NCBI GenBank assembly: GCA_042090785.1
Contig: JBELIP010000001.1
Span: forward strand, 1-64,000
DNA from: UBA7434 sp042090785
Lineage (GTDB): Bacteria; Pseudomonadota; Gammaproteobacteria; Pseudomonadales; UBA7434
Direction of reading: 5' to 3'
Length of the DNA: 64,000 nucleotides
The translations under genes were made by a program, and so were the position numbers. The notes under the pieces are model-generated. The model saw nothing but the letters and a program-made list of their open reading frames with translations. It was not told where the DNA came from and searched no databases. Of the stretch, positions 53,788-64,000 are shown piece after piece. Position 1 is the stretch's first letter, and each line of letters begins with the position of its first letter.

Positions 53788-56700
53788 TTAAGCTGCGCGC
53801 GTTCGTACACTATCGAGCAACACATCTAAATTAGCTGCTTTTGGTTTTACTAACCAAAAGCTTCTCAAGTAATCATCAAAATTAGCCACTAAATGCGCAC
53901 CCCATTTACTTTGCGTTCGTTCTGCAAATTCTTGAATGATGCCGCGTAAATGACGCTTATAAGGTTCAAAGCTCTCAGTGTTAATACGGCAAATTTCTAC
54001 TAACTCATGGTTATAGCGATCAACAAATTGTCGATCTTCATCGAGCACATAAGCAAGACCACCCGTCATGCCCGCACCAAAGTTATAACCGGTATCGCCT
54101 AACACAGTAACAATGCCGCCGGTCATATATTCGCAACAGTGATCACCCGCACCTTCAATAACTGTATGAGCACCCGAGTTTCTAACCGCAAATCTTTCAC
54201 CAGCACGACCTGCTGCTAATAATTTACCGCCCGTTGCACCGTATAAACAGGTGTTACCTAAAATGGGTGTATGACGACTTTCAAAAGCGCTGTTAGTCGG
54301 TGGCACAACCACTAACTCTCCACCGGCCATACCTTTACCGACGTAATCGTTAGCATCACCGGTTAAATGCATATTTAAACCGCCAGCATTCCAAACACCA
54401 AAGCTTTGACCAACCGTACCGGTTAAATTAAGTTGTATAGGTGTATCGGCCATACCTGTATTGCCGTGCAGTCGAGCAATTTCACCCGACAAGCGCGCGC
54501 CCACAGAACGGTCACAGTTAGTTACGTTAAACTCAAACGACCCACCCGTTTTTGCTTGAATAGCCGCTAAGGTATTTTCAACCATCACTTCAGCTAATTG
54601 CCCTTGATCGAACGGACTATTAAACGGCACCTGACAAGTCTGCGGTGCATCAGCTGGAATCGCATCGTTATAAAGCATTGGGCTTAGATCTAACTTACCT
54701 TGCTTATCGGTATGACCATCAAGCATTTCTAACAGCTCGGTACGGCCCACTAAATCGCCGAGACTAGACACACCTAATATCGCTAACCATTCACGCGTTT
54801 CTTCGGCCACAAACTTAAAGAAGTTAGTTGCCATTTCTGCAGTGCCAATATAATGCTCGTCACGTAGCTGCTCGTTTTGAGTAGCAACACCTGTCGCACA
54901 ATTATTGAGGTGACAAATACGAAGATATTTACAACCCAACGCAACCATGGGGGCAGTACCAAAACCAAAAGTTTCAGCACCTAAAATAGCTGCCTTAATA
55001 ACATCAAGACCGGTTTTTAAACCACCGTCGGTTTGCACACGCACTTTACCGCGCAGCTGATTAATACGTAGCGCTTGATGCGTTTCGGCAAGACCTAATT
55101 CCCAAGGCGAACCTGCATTGCGAATTGATGTTAACGGACTCGCCGCTGTACCACCGTCGTAACCAGAAATAGTAATCAAGTCGGCATACGCTTTTGCCAC
55201 ACCTGCAGCAATGGTTCCCACGCCCGGCTCAGATACCAATTTAACCGATACCAATGCCAGTGGGTTTACCTGCTTAAGGTCAAAAATTAATTGCGCTAAA
55301 TCTTCAATAGAATAAATATCGTGATGCGGCGGCGGTGAAATTAATGTTACGCCAGGCACCGAGTGACGTAGACGCGCAATCAATGCGTTGACTTTACCAC
55401 CAGGTAACTGACCACCTTCGCCAGGCTTAGCACCTTGAGCGATTTTAATTTGTAAGACTTCTGCGTTAACCAAATACGCCGGTGTTACACCAAAACGGCC
55501 CGAAGCAATTTGTTTAATTTTAGAAACCCGGTTAGTGCCATAGCGCGCAGGGTCTTCACCACCCTCGCCCGAGTTCGACCGCCCACCCATGCCATTCATG
55601 GCCATGGCTAGCCCTTCATGTGCTTCGGGTGACAACGCACCTAAAGACATACCCGCTGAATCAAAACGTTTTAATATCGCCTCAATAGGCTCAACATTTT
55701 CAATAGTAATGGCTTCGCGATCGGTTTTTAATGCTAACAAGTCGCGCAATGTTGCAATAGGTCGGTCATTAACTAAACCCGCATACTCTTTGTATTGCGA
55801 GTAATCACCGCTCTGAACAGCACGCTGCAACGATTGAACAACATCGGGGTTAAACGCATGATACTCGCCCCCATGCACAAATTTCAGTAAGCCGCCTTGG
55901 TCAATCGGCTTGCGATTTAACCATGCTTGCTGTGCAACTATTTGCTGATCATTTTGAAAATCAACAAAGCCTGCACCTTTAATACGGCTGGCTACACCAC
56001 AGAAACATAGATCAACAATATCTTCGGCAATACCCACTGCTTCAAATAATTGCGCGCCGCGGTAAGAGGCAATGGTTGAAATACCCATCTTCGAAAGAAT
56101 TTTTAACAGGCCTTTATTAATGCCTTTACGGAAATTAGCAAACAGCGACATAGGGTCGCCAAGCAATTCGCCAGACTCAATTAAATCTTCGATAACTTGA
56201 TAAGCTAGATACGGGTAAACCGCTGTAGCACCAAAACCAATTAACGTGGCTATATGATGCGGGTCACGCGCGGTACCAGTTTTAACCACGATATTGGCAT
56301 CGCAACGTAAACCTTTTTGTACTAAACGATGGTGAACTGCGCCCGTTGCCATTAAGGCATGCACCGGCAAGCGCTCGCCAGACAATTTACTGTCGTCTAA
56401 TACTAAGATCACTTTGCCATCTATTACAGCGGCTTCGGCATTGTCGCAAATCGCGCGAACCGCTGACTCAACATCCATAACTGAAGTGTCAAAATTCAAA
56501 TCGATGTAATGAACGGGAAAATAATCACCGACATCTTTATCTAACGCTTTTGCTCTTCCTTCTGAATCGCAGACCGCACGGAATTTACCTGGTGATAATA
56601 CTGGCGATGCAAAAATCATACGACGCGCATGATCGGGCGTCTCTTCAAACACGCTTCGCTCAGAGCCAATACATGTTTCTAAAGACATAACAATGGATTC

Positions 56701-58287
56701 ACGCAGCGGATCAATCGGTGGGTTGGTTACCTGCGCAAACTGCTGTCTAAAATAATCGTAAAGCGATCGCTGTTTTTTCGACAGCACAGCCATAGGGGTA
56801 TCATCACCCATAGAACCCGTTGCTTCTTGACCCGCTTCAGCCAATGGTCGCAAAACTTGGTCACGTTCTTCAAACGACACCTGAAACATTTTCATACTGA
56901 CATGAAAGGCATCACGATCAATACTGTCTGGACCCTGCGCAACATCGCTTGACTGACCGAAGTGACTTTCAACACGAATGGCATGATCTTGCAGCCATTT
57001 TTTATAAGGCTTGCCTTGCTTTAACTTGGCATCAATATCGGCTGTATGAAGTAATTCACCAGCAACCGTATCAACCGCCAACATCTGCCCCGGACCCACA
57101 CGCCCTTTATCAACCACATCTTCTGGTTTGTAAGCATAGGTACCAATTTCAGACGCTAAAGTAATAAAGTTATCTTTGGTGATTACGTAACGCGCTGGAC
57201 GCAAGCCATTACGATCAAGCATACACACAGCTTGGCGGCCATCGGTTAACACTAAACCGGCCGGACCATCCCAAGGCTCCATATGCATAGAGTTATATTC
57301 ATAGAATGCACGCAAATCGGCATCCATGGTTTCAACATTCTGCCAAGCTGGCGGCACTAACATACGTGCAGCACGATAAAGATCGACACCGCCAACGGTT
57401 AACACTTCAAGCATGTTATCTAAACTAGAAGAATCCGAACCCGTGCGATTAACTAGCGGCGCTATCGCATCAATATCACCAAGTGCCGGCGATACAAATT
57501 TTGTGCGACGCGCATCGGACCAATTACGGTTACCTAAAATGGTATTAATCTCACCATTATGCGCCAACATTCTAAACGGCTGCGCTAATGGCCACTGAGG
57601 TAAAGTGTTAGTTGAAAAGCGCTGATGAAACACACAAATAGAAGCCGTTAAACGCTCATCGGCTAAATCAGGATAAAAACCGGCTAAATCAACCGGCATC
57701 ATTAATCCTTTATAAGAAATAACTTGAGTAGAGAAACTACAGATATAAAAATCAGGCGAACCGGCAAGCGCTTTTTCGAGTAAGCGGCGAGCAATAAATA
57801 ATTCAGCTTCATGCGCATTCTCTTTCGTTTCTGCCGTGTCGGCAAAACCAAGAAAGAGCTGGTAGATGTCAGGCATATTACCTAGCGCAATCTCTCCTAA
57901 TACAGAGCTATCGACGGGGACTTGTCGCCAACCCAAAGCTTTCAAACCTTGTGCAGCTAATACGGCTTCTACTTGCGCTTGCTGCTCATCTTTAACAGCC
58001 GCGTCTCGATTCAGAAACATCATTGAAACAGCGTAATTGCTAGGTAAAGTAATACCCACATCATCTTTTGCCACGGCACGCAAAAATTCGTCGGGCTTAC
58101 TGAATAGCAAACCGCAACCGTCACCTGTCTTACCGTCAGGCGCTATACCGCCTCGATGCGTCATACAGGTTAATGACTCAATAGCGGTAGATAATAGGCG
58201 ATGGCTAGTATCACCCTTTAAGTGGGCAATTAAGCCAAAACCACAGTTGTCCCGGAATTCCTCAGGACGATACAAACCCTTACTCAT
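53788..58287 (-). CDS. gltB: Glutamate synthase large subunit (alpha)
   Basis: A 1499-residue NADPH-GOGAT subunit that makes two glutamates from glutamine and 2-oxoglutarate. The class II glutaminase nucleophile is Cys15 (NCGFG) after a 14-residue propeptide that must be cleaved. The FMN/Fe-S synthase domain (about 850-1200, with SGEGGEDPAR and the Cys cluster CRICHLNNCATGV variant LRICHLNNCATG) and the C-terminal GXGXG beta-helix domain (NSGAHTVIEGAGDHCCEYM) follow. It starts the gltBD unit. The 247 bases upstream separate it from damX. Confidence 0.97.
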   Translation of the reverse strand: MSKGLYRPEEFRDNCGFGLIAHLKGDTSHRLLSTAIESLTCMTHRGGIAPDGKTGDGCGLLFSKPDEFLRAVAKDDVGITLPSNYAVSMMFLNRDAAVKDEQQAQVEAVLAAQGLKALGWRQVPVDSSVLGEIALGNMPDIYQLFLGFADTAETKENAHEAELFIARRLLEKALAGSPDFYICSFSTQVISYKGLMMPVDLAGFYPDLADERLTASICVFHQRFSTNTLPQWPLAQPFRMLAHNGEINTILGNRNWSDARRTKFVSPALGDIDAIAPLVNRTGSDSSSLDNMLEVLTVGGVDLYRAARMLVPPAWQNVETMDADLRAFYEYNSMHMEPWDGPAGLVLTDGRQAVCMLDRNGLRPARYVITKDNFITLASEIGTYAYKPEDVVDKGRVGPGQMLAVDTVAGELLHTADIDAKLKQGKPYKKWLQDHAIRVESHFGQSSDVAQGPDSIDRDAFHVSMKMFQVSFEERDQVLRPLAEAGQEATGSMGDDTPMAVLSKKQRSLYDYFRQQFAQVTNPPIDPLRESIVMSLETCIGSERSVFEETPDHARRMIFASPVLSPGKFRAVCDSEGRAKALDKDVGDYFPVHYIDLNFDTSVMDVESAVRAICDNAEAAVIDGKVILVLDDSKLSGERLPVHALMATGAVHHRLVQKGLRCDANIVVKTGTARDPHHIATLIGFGATAVYPYLAYQVIEDLIESGELLGDPMSLFANFRKGINKGLLKILSKMGISTIASYRGAQLFEAVGIAEDIVDLCFCGVASRIKGAGFVDFQNDQQIVAQQAWLNRKPIDQGGLLKFVHGGEYHAFNPDVVQSLQRAVQSGDYSQYKEYAGLVNDRPIATLRDLLALKTDREAITIENVEPIEAILKRFDSAGMSLGALSPEAHEGLAMAMNGMGGRSNSGEGGEDPARYGTNRVSKIKQIASGRFGVTPAYLVNAEVLQIKIAQGAKPGEGGQLPGGKVNALIARLRHSVPGVTLISPPPHHDIYSIEDLAQLIFDLKQVNPLALVSVKLVSEPGVGTIAAGVAKAYADLITISGYDGGTAASPLTSIRNAGSPWELGLAETHQALRINQLRGKVRVQTDGGLKTGLDVIKAAILGAETFGFGTAPMVALGCKYLRICHLNNCATGVATQNEQLRDEHYIGTAEMATNFFKFVAEETREWLAILGVSSLGDLVGRTELLEMLDGHTDKQGKLDLSPMLYNDAIPADAPQTCQVPFNSPFDQGQLAEVMVENTLAAIQAKTGGSFEFNVTNCDRSVGARLSGEIARLHGNTGMADTPIQLNLTGTVGQSFGVWNAGGLNMHLTGDANDYVGKGMAGGELVVVPPTNSAFESRHTPILGNTCLYGATGGKLLAAGRAGERFAVRNSGAHTVIEGAGDHCCEYMTGGIVTVLGDTGYNFGAGMTGGLAYVLDEDRQFVDRYNHELVEICRINTESFEPYKRHLRGIIQEFAERTQSKWGAHLVANFDDYLRSFWLVKPKAANLDVLLDSVRTRAA

Positions 58288-58534
58288 ATAACGCTTCCAA
58301 AAGAAGAAAAACTTTATAAATTATAATAACTTACACAACATCCAGCAGCCAAAAGATCATCGGTCAGGCTAAAATGGGGGGTGTATTCTACACGTAAGCG
58401 CGATTGTGAACAATTACACAGCTTCAACGCAGTCGAACACAAATTTAAGGTAGCAAAACCCAACGCGAGCGTAAAATAAGCAAAACGACTTACTAGAGAG
58501 GTAAAACGTCTATTAATTGGCGGCTACAGCAGCA

Positions 58535-60304
58535 CTATTGATCAGCTTGACTTGCACGATCTGCAGCTATCGCCGCACTAAAACGCCGGATATCCGCTTG
58601 AATACTGGCGATATTACGAGGCCAAGGGCGTAAACGCTGCAAACCCTCCGGCAATTTTTCAATACTCAATTTCGCAGCTTCTCGACCCGAATAAGGACCG
58701 TTAACCACCACATACCACGGGCGGCCATTATGTCGCGTTTCATAAAATAATAGGTCTGCTTGGCCAAAATACTGCTCTACCAACTGTTTAGCGCGCTTGG
58801 CATTATGCGTGCCAAAAATTTGCAACGCGTAACCTACCTCAGTCCAGGCCATTAAGCGCTCATGAGCTGAATGGCTTTTCGCTAACGGCCTGTCTGCCGC
58901 TAATGCCAGTTCTGCCTGCTCTATTGCAGGTGAAACGGACTTTTCTGTTACAGATGAGACCGCAGTATCGGCATTCTCAACCGGTAAAGCAGGTGCAGCA
59001 TGAGCAGCTGCAGTGGCGTTATTGCCCGCCATTAGCACGCTTGCGGGTATATCAACTAAATGTGTATGACTGCCCTGAACTGAGTCGCCAACATCACTAT
59101 CGCTAGTCGATTCAGCTGCATTATTGGCGAGAGCATTTAATGCCGCCCTCACCTCTTCGGCCGTTTTGTCGCTCACTGCGCCGACTTTGACATCAACGCT
59201 ACCAATCGTTGATTGCGTTGCAGCGCTAGCCAAGCCATCAATTGAACGCTCAGTCTCAAGCGCTTTAACCACGGCAGCAGGCTCTAATACAATGGGTTCA
59301 GGCTCAGCAATAACTTCTACAGAATCTTTATGCCTCCACCCTAATACGATGAGTACCGTTAAAAAGATCAATGCCAACAAGTGCGTGACAGGAAAGGGGG
59401 AGCGCTCAGCTTTAACGCTTTCCATCCCAGCTATTAACATACTGCGCGCAACTGAATGCAGCTGCGAGAGACTACCCTGACTTCGATAACTCAACGCCTG
59501 TAACTGCATAGCGGTTAATGGGTACTCACCACCATAACCCACAGCATCAAGTCGATATTTAACATAGGCGCTAACATCTTGCTGATCAAAAACCGGCAAT
59601 TCAATGCGATTTAATAAAAGGTCGGTCTCCTCTGCGGCGGCCTCTAGCATGGCTGTTGCTGTTTGTTCGCCAACAAATAACACACTTAAACTACCTTCAG
59701 CTAGCGCTAACAATTCAAAAAGCGCACGAACCACATCGTTTGGTAAATCTTGAACATTATCAATACAAAGAAACGACTGCCGCTCACTGGCTGCGTTGTC
59801 TTTAAAAAACGCCAATAATTGCTGAGAAATACCCGCTAAATCCATGACATTGTCGATCAGTGATTCAACACCAAAACCAATCGCAATGGACATAAAAAAC
59901 TGGCTTGGCGTAACCATTAATAATGCAGGCACAACAGCGACATCAACATCGCTTTCTAGCTCACTGATCAATGCTTTTAGAGTAGTGGTTTTACCACAGC
60001 CAATATGACCGGTTAAAAATACCGGTGTACTGCCGTAACGCGAGTAATGCAGCAGGGATTCCACCGCCTCTTTACGACCACCACCAGCAAAGAACAAGCC
60101 ACTCGTTCCGGCATCCGAAAACGGGTCACGCTCAAAACGATAATTACTGAGATACTGGGAAAACTGCTCTTGGCTTTTAACACTTCGGCTGCGACTGTCT
60201 GTACCGCTTGCTGCAGAAGCACCGGTCGTCCGAGCATCATCAGACGTCATGCCAAAAACAACATGACCTCGATGATTCAATTTTTGAGTGTGTTTATCAG
60301 ACAT
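58535..60304 (-). CDS. damX: DamX-type protein: AAA ATPase with SPOR domain
   Basis: A 589-residue inner-membrane protein of the cell-division/aroK operon. The cytoplasmic N-terminal ExeA-like AAA domain has YRFERDPFSD (55-64) and Walker A GHIGCGKTTT (99-108), with Walker B SFLCIDNVQDL. A single helix (about 302-320) leads to a long Ala/Ser/Val-rich periplasmic linker and a C-terminal SPOR domain (about 505-580, YALQIFGTHNAKRAK) that binds denuded septal glycan. E. coli DamX lacks the ATPase part; the longer form is usual in Pseudomonas-type lineages. ATG 60304 is chosen over TTG 60310. It lies 8 bases after aroB. Confidence 0.92.
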   Translation of the reverse strand: MSDKHTQKLNHRGHVVFGMTSDDARTTGASAASGTDSRSRSVKSQEQFSQYLSNYRFERDPFSDAGTSGLFFAGGGRKEAVESLLHYSRYGSTPVFLTGHIGCGKTTTLKALISELESDVDVAVVPALLMVTPSQFFMSIAIGFGVESLIDNVMDLAGISQQLLAFFKDNAASERQSFLCIDNVQDLPNDVVRALFELLALAEGSLSVLFVGEQTATAMLEAAAEETDLLLNRIELPVFDQQDVSAYVKYRLDAVGYGGEYPLTAMQLQALSYRSQGSLSQLHSVARSMLIAGMESVKAERSPFPVTHLLALIFLTVLIVLGWRHKDSVEVIAEPEPIVLEPAAVVKALETERSIDGLASAATQSTIGSVDVKVGAVSDKTAEEVRAALNALANNAAESTSDSDVGDSVQGSHTHLVDIPASVLMAGNNATAAAHAAPALPVENADTAVSSVTEKSVSPAIEQAELALAADRPLAKSHSAHERLMAWTEVGYALQIFGTHNAKRAKQLVEQYFGQADLLFYETRHNGRPWYVVVNGPYSGREAAKLSIEKLPEGLQRLRPWPRNIASIQADIRRFSAAIAADRASQADQ

Positions 60305-60312
60305 AGTCAACG

Positions 60313-61428
60313 TTACGCCGTGCGGTTTAAGTAATCATCCAGCGTTTGCTTAAGCGTTTCAATAGCAACATCATCAGCAACAAAAGCATCGCCAATAGCA
60401 CGCAGTAACACCAAGCGCAGCTGACCATCGAGTACTTTTTTATCCATACCCATTAATTCAATAATACCGTCAGAATTGGGCAAGCCCGCAGGCGGCGTAA
60501 TGGGCAAACCAGCCGCCTGAATTAATTTTTCACCGCGCTGTAAGTCTGACTTAAGCACAAGACCTAAACGATAGGATAAATCGAGCGCCATTAACATACC
60601 TAAGCCGACCGCTTCGCCATGCAACCACACTTTATATTGGGTGGCAGTCTCAATGGCATGACCAAAAGTATGTCCAAGATTTAAAATGGCGCGAATACCG
60701 CCCTCGCGCTCGTCCGCAGCCACTACTTTTGCTTTATTCTCACACGAGCGAGCAATCGCATAGCGCAATGCTTCACTGTCTCGATGCATTAATTTATCAA
60801 TATTATCTTCTAACCAAACAAAAAAATCAGCATCGCAGATAAGACCATATTTAATCACTTCTGCCAAACCCGCCTGAAACTCACGCGGCGGTAGTGTCGA
60901 TAATGTTTGTGTATCAATTAACACAGCAACTGGCTGATGAAACGCGCCAATCATATTTTTACCGCGCGGATGATTAATACCGGTTTTACCCCCTACCGAA
61001 GAATCAACCTGCGCCAGTAGTGTGGTTGGGATTTGGACAAATTTAACCCCACGCTGATAGCTCGCTGCCGCAAAACCGGTCATATCGCCAACGACACCAC
61101 CACCTAAAGCAAGTAATGTTGTCGAGCGGTTATGCCGTTTAGCCATTAAACAATCAAAAATAGTTTCAATAGTTGCCATCTGTTTATGCTGCTCGCCGTC
61201 GGGCAGCGTAATCACATCGGGCTGTGTGGCGGCATTGTTTTCGCTAAGCTTGTCTAATAGGGCATCTAAATAAAGCGGCGCAATTGTCTCGTTAGATACG
61301 ACCAATACTTGCCCATTACCAATATGCTTCTGCAGCAATGCCGCATCAGATAGAAGCCCTGAGCCTATAATAATGGGGTAGCTGCGCTCCCCTAAATCAA
61401 CAGTAAGATGAATAGTATCTGATGCCAT
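60313..61428 (-). CDS. aroB: 3-dehydroquinate synthase
   Basis: A 371-residue NAD+- and metal-dependent enzyme that closes the ring in the second step of the shikimate pathway. ALGGGVVGDMTGFAAASYQRG (in part, 107-127), QIPTTLLAQVDSSVGGKTGINHPRGKN and NLGHTFGHAIE (metal ligands) are all present. It lies between aroK (296 bases upstream) and damX. Confidence 0.97.
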   Translation of the reverse strand: MASDTIHLTVDLGERSYPIIIGSGLLSDAALLQKHIGNGQVLVVSNETIAPLYLDALLDKLSENNAATQPDVITLPDGEQHKQMATIETIFDCLMAKRHNRSTTLLALGGGVVGDMTGFAAASYQRGVKFVQIPTTLLAQVDSSVGGKTGINHPRGKNMIGAFHQPVAVLIDTQTLSTLPPREFQAGLAEVIKYGLICDADFFVWLEDNIDKLMHRDSEALRYAIARSCENKAKVVAADEREGGIRAILNLGHTFGHAIETATQYKVWLHGEAVGLGMLMALDLSYRLGLVLKSDLQRGEKLIQAAGLPITPPAGLPNSDGIIELMGMDKKVLDGQLRLVLLRAIGDAFVADDVAIETLKQTLDDYLNRTA

Positions 61429-61724
61429 AAATATGAGATTCTTTTGTTTAAAATAACTGTATTGTTTAATTTTTAACCTTTAGGTGTATCAATAGCGCTT
61501 ATCAAAATGCTGACAGCGACGCTAGCTAGCGAATAAAACAGGCCAAAAATGTATAAAAGAACTTTAACACAAATTCAGCTTTGGCCGATTCATGATAAGC
61601 ACGTATTAATACGGCTGGTTAGTATGGCTTAAGAAAGTCAAAGACAAGCTTATAGGAGGCTATAAGCCAATTAGACTGCCAGACAAGAAGGAATTAAAAG
61701 GGACAAGCAAACTAACGTTATTAA

Positions 61725-62255
61725 TTATTCAGCTTCAACAACGCCCATAACTGCCTTGGCAATATCGGCGGCGGTAGCGCGCGGGTTTTTATTATCAGTA
61801 GGAAAAACAACTTTCGCTACATCCTTATAAAACGGATCTCTTATTACCATTAAATCGGATAACACCGCTTTAGGGTCGGCATTATTTAGTAGCGGCCGAG
61901 ATCGATCTTTACTGGTGCGAGCCAACTGCTGATTAACCGTGGCGTATAAATAAACAGCCACACCATAGTCTTTAAGCAACGCGCGATTATCTTCACGCAT
62001 AACAATGCCGCCACCCGTGGCAATCACTGCAGGAGCCGATTCACAAATATCTTGTAACACCTTGTGCTCTCTAAGACGAAAACCCTCTTCACCTTCTACG
62101 TCAAAAATCCAAGGAATATTGGCACCACAACGCTCTTCTATTTCATGATCTGTATCCATAAAAGGCAGAGACAACTCGGTCGCCAAATGGCGACCGATAG
62201 TCGTTTTTCCAGCCCCCATGGGGCCCACTAGAAAGACTTTCTTAAGCGATTTCAT
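61725..62255 (-). CDS. aroK: Shikimate kinase
   Basis: A 176-residue P-loop kinase that phosphorylates shikimate at the 3-hydroxyl. The P-loop is GPMGAGKTTIG (11-21), followed by FMDTDHEIEERCGANI (shikimate- and Mg-binding Asp), FRLREHKV and the ATGGGIV loop. It lies downstream of pilQ on the same strand; 296 bases before aroB hold no gene. Confidence 0.97.
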   Translation of the reverse strand: MKSLKKVFLVGPMGAGKTTIGRHLATELSLPFMDTDHEIEERCGANIPWIFDVEGEEGFRLREHKVLQDICESAPAVIATGGGIVMREDNRALLKDYGVAVYLYATVNQQLARTSKDRSRPLLNNADPKAVLSDLMVIRDPFYKDVAKVVFPTDNKNPRATAADIAKAVMGVVEAE

Positions 62256-62360
62256 ACTAATTCATTATTAAAAGTGGATTGGCTTAGGCTCAACCATTTA
62301 TATCACAGCAATCAAAGTAACGGTACTAAAGATGACTCAGATAACATCTAACAGCCGTAA

Positions 62361-64000
62361 TCAGTCCAACACGCGATCAGTTAGTATTCTCGGCGTAATA
62401 AAAATCAATAATTCATTTTTCTCATTACCGACAATAGTACGCTTAAATAAATGTCCTAACACAGGTAGATCACCTAACACAGGTACTTTGGTTTCTTGTT
62501 CCAACTCACTTTCTCGAAATACGCCACCTAAGACAATGGTTTTTCCATTATCAACTAAGGCCTGAGTACGGATTTCATTTTTTAGAATAATAGGCACCTG
62601 CGAATTGTTTTCACCAAAAACAAAATCCTCACTACGCGAATCCTGAGTAATCACTAAATCGAGAATCAATCGATTATCTGGCGTAATACTTGGTGTCACT
62701 TTTAAACTTAATACTGCCTCTCTAAACTTAATCGTTGAACGGCCACTCGCTGATGATTCTACATAAGGAATTTCTTCACCCGTCTTAATTTCAGCTTCTT
62801 GTTTGTCACCCGTAATCACTCTAGGCTGAGAAACCACTTCGCCTCGCCCTTCGGCAGCAATCGCACTAAGCTCCGCATTTAAGGCAAAATTATCGCTAAG
62901 AAAACCCACAGCAATAGACTGCGGCTGTCCAATCGAATCACTAATGCCTAAGTCAACAAAATTAGCATCGGGAAACTGAATAGAACCGTTACCGTTTACA
63001 AAGTCGAAAATACTAGTCAACTCATCGTCATCAGCGCCTACCTCATTCAATAAAGAATCGAGGCTACCAGTAACACCAAAGCGATCACCACTCCCTTGCT
63101 CAGCAGCACCACCGCCCCACTGTACACCGACCTGTTGATCGAAATTATCAGTTGCAACAACAATTCTTGCTTCAACCAGCACTTGTCGTAACGGCACATC
63201 AATATTGGCAATCAAGCGTCGAAATTCTTCTATTTTATCCGCCGTATCGGTAATCAGTAGCGCATTGGTGCGCTCATCAACAACCACTCTACCTCGAGGC
63301 GATAAAATACTACCCGTGGAGCCTGCCCCGGCATCTTCACCGTCATCGGTCTCTTCACTGTCAAATAGTTTAAAGAGTTCGCGCGCACTGGCATAACGGA
63401 TACGTATAAACTCGGTTTGTAAAGGCGCTAATTCTTGTAACTGTTTCAGCGTTTCAATTTCTTGACGTTCACGCTCGGCAATTTCTGCAGCAGGAGCAAC
63501 CATTAATACATTACCTACTTGCCGCTTATCTAGGCCTTTTGTTTTCAATATTAACTCTAACGCTTGGTCCCATGGGACATTTTGTAAGCGCAATGTAATA
63601 CTTCCATCAACCGAATCACTCGTCACTAGATTTAATTCAGTAAAATCGGCAATTAACTGCAAAACAGAGCGTACTTTAATATCTTGAAAGTTAAGCGATA
63701 ATTTTTCGCCTACATAAGAGAATGCTCTTTTTTGCTCTTCGACCTCTTGCAAAGTCAACGGCCGCACACTTAACACATAAACATTATCAGTCTGATACGC
63801 TAAATAATCATATTCCCCTTGCGGCGTAATCATAATATTCGTATCAGCGCCAGCCTGCTCAACATCAAACGCACTAACCGGTGTAGCAAAATCGGTCACA
63901 TCATAATGACGCTGTAACTGACCGGGCACCGAAGCATCCGACAATTCTATACGGATTTTTTGGCCTTCAAACCGCACATCAACATCAACTTGATCATCTG
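62361..64000 (-). CDS. pilQ: Type IV pilus secretin PilQ (partial, N-terminus outside the window)
   Basis: The outer-membrane pore for type IV pili. 545 residues are visible and the frame stays open to the right edge (residues DDQVDVDVRFEGQ at the edge), so the signal peptide and first AMIN part are missing. What is seen is the end of an AMIN domain, the STN-type domain (SLNFQDIKVRSVLQLIADF, then LRLQNVPWDQALELIL), the N1 domain (TEFIRIRYASARELFKLF to VDERTNALLITDT) and the secretin core (VEARIVVATDNFDQQVGVQWGG, ALSAIAAEGRGEVVSQPRVI variant, GKTIVLGG). It ends ITPRILTDRVLD. pilQ-aroK-aroB-damX is the conserved gammaproteobacterial order. Confidence 0.96.
   Translation of the reverse strand, partial: DDQVDVDVRFEGQKIRIELSDASVPGQLQRHYDVTDFATPVSAFDVEQAGADTNIMITPQGEYDYLAYQTDNVYVLSVRPLTLQEVEEQKRAFSYVGEKLSLNFQDIKVRSVLQLIADFTELNLVTSDSVDGSITLRLQNVPWDQALELILKTKGLDKRQVGNVLMVAPAAEIAERERQEIETLKQLQELAPLQTEFIRIRYASARELFKLFDSEETDDGEDAGAGSTGSILSPRGRVVVDERTNALLITDTADKIEEFRRLIANIDVPLRQVLVEARIVVATDNFDQQVGVQWGGGAAEQGSGDRFGVTGSLDSLLNEVGADDDELTSIFDFVNGNGSIQFPDANFVDLGISDSIGQPQSIAVGFLSDNFALNAELSAIAAEGRGEVVSQPRVITGDKQEAEIKTGEEIPYVESSASGRSTIKFREAVLSLKVTPSITPDNRLILDLVITQDSRSEDFVFGENNSQVPIILKNEIRTQALVDNGKTIVLGGVFRESELEQETKVPVLGDLPVLGHLFKRTIVGNEKNELLIFITPRILTDRVLD

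Noticed and set aside
1..64000. tRNA/rRNA genes, CRISPR arrays, IS elements, prophage or attachment sites
   Set aside because: I scanned intergenic regions by eye and saw none. The only repeats are short local duplications. tRNAscan and a transposase search would confirm.

Overview
The window reads as chromosome of an aerobic marine-type gammaproteobacterium. The block pilQ-aroK-aroB-damX(AAA+SPOR)-gltB-gltD near the right end, the ybeZ-ybeY-corC-lnt operon, and the biotin cluster with a fused BioH-BioC protein divergent from comF are arrangements typical of Gammaproteobacteria. The BioHC fusion together with large TonB-dependent receptors makes me lean towards Cellvibrionales/OMG-type relatives (inference). 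DNA is moderately AT-rich throughout, and I see no insertion sequence, prophage, CRISPR array, rRNA or tRNA gene.

Left part (1-9.6 kb): the tail of an unknown gene, a class Ic aspartate-type aminotransferase, a rhomboid protease, an orphan arsH, miaB on the minus strand, a DUF1820 protein, then ybeZ-ybeY-corC-lnt (RNA maturation and lipoprotein acylation). 9.6-15.3 kb is an exported and surface cluster: a GDSL hydrolase with a PEP-CTERM-like tail, a second secreted protein with a different C-terminal sorting-like tail, each followed by a strong terminator, then a TonB-dependent receptor and a cold-shock protein. 15.8-19.6 kb holds a cysteine synthase homologue, a DUF481 outer-membrane protein, an MscS channel and an OprF/OmpA-type porin. 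20-25 kb is a three-gene envelope signalling cassette on the minus strand: OmpR-type response regulator, LysM-FecR protein, CHASE2 histidine kinase.

25.3-31.3 kb has a PilZ protein, two small proteins, and the biotin genes bioB, bioF, bioHC and bioD (minus strand). Upstream of bioB lies a well-formed BirA operator whose left half contains the -35 box of a good promoter. 31.5-36.5 kb: comF, the molybdate transporter modABC and an unrecognised membrane-anchored protein. 36.8-39.3 kb: one REC-REC-PAS-GGDEF-EAL protein. 39.6-45.7 kb (minus strand): two overlapping citrate-synthase-like genes, one lacking the active-site histidines, a second TonB-dependent receptor, and an acetolactate-synthase-like ThDP enzyme. 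46-51 kb: a PF04392-type binding protein paired with a histidine kinase, a hexapeptide acyltransferase, a TrmB-like methyltransferase and cysE. 51.1-64 kb: hemE, gltD, gltB, damX, aroB, aroK and the C-terminal part of pilQ running off the edge.

The items most worth a second look are the citrate-synthase-like pair, the CHASE2/FecR/response-regulator cassette, the binding-protein/kinase pair without a transporter, the exported proteins with two kinds of sorting tail, and the BirA operator-promoter.
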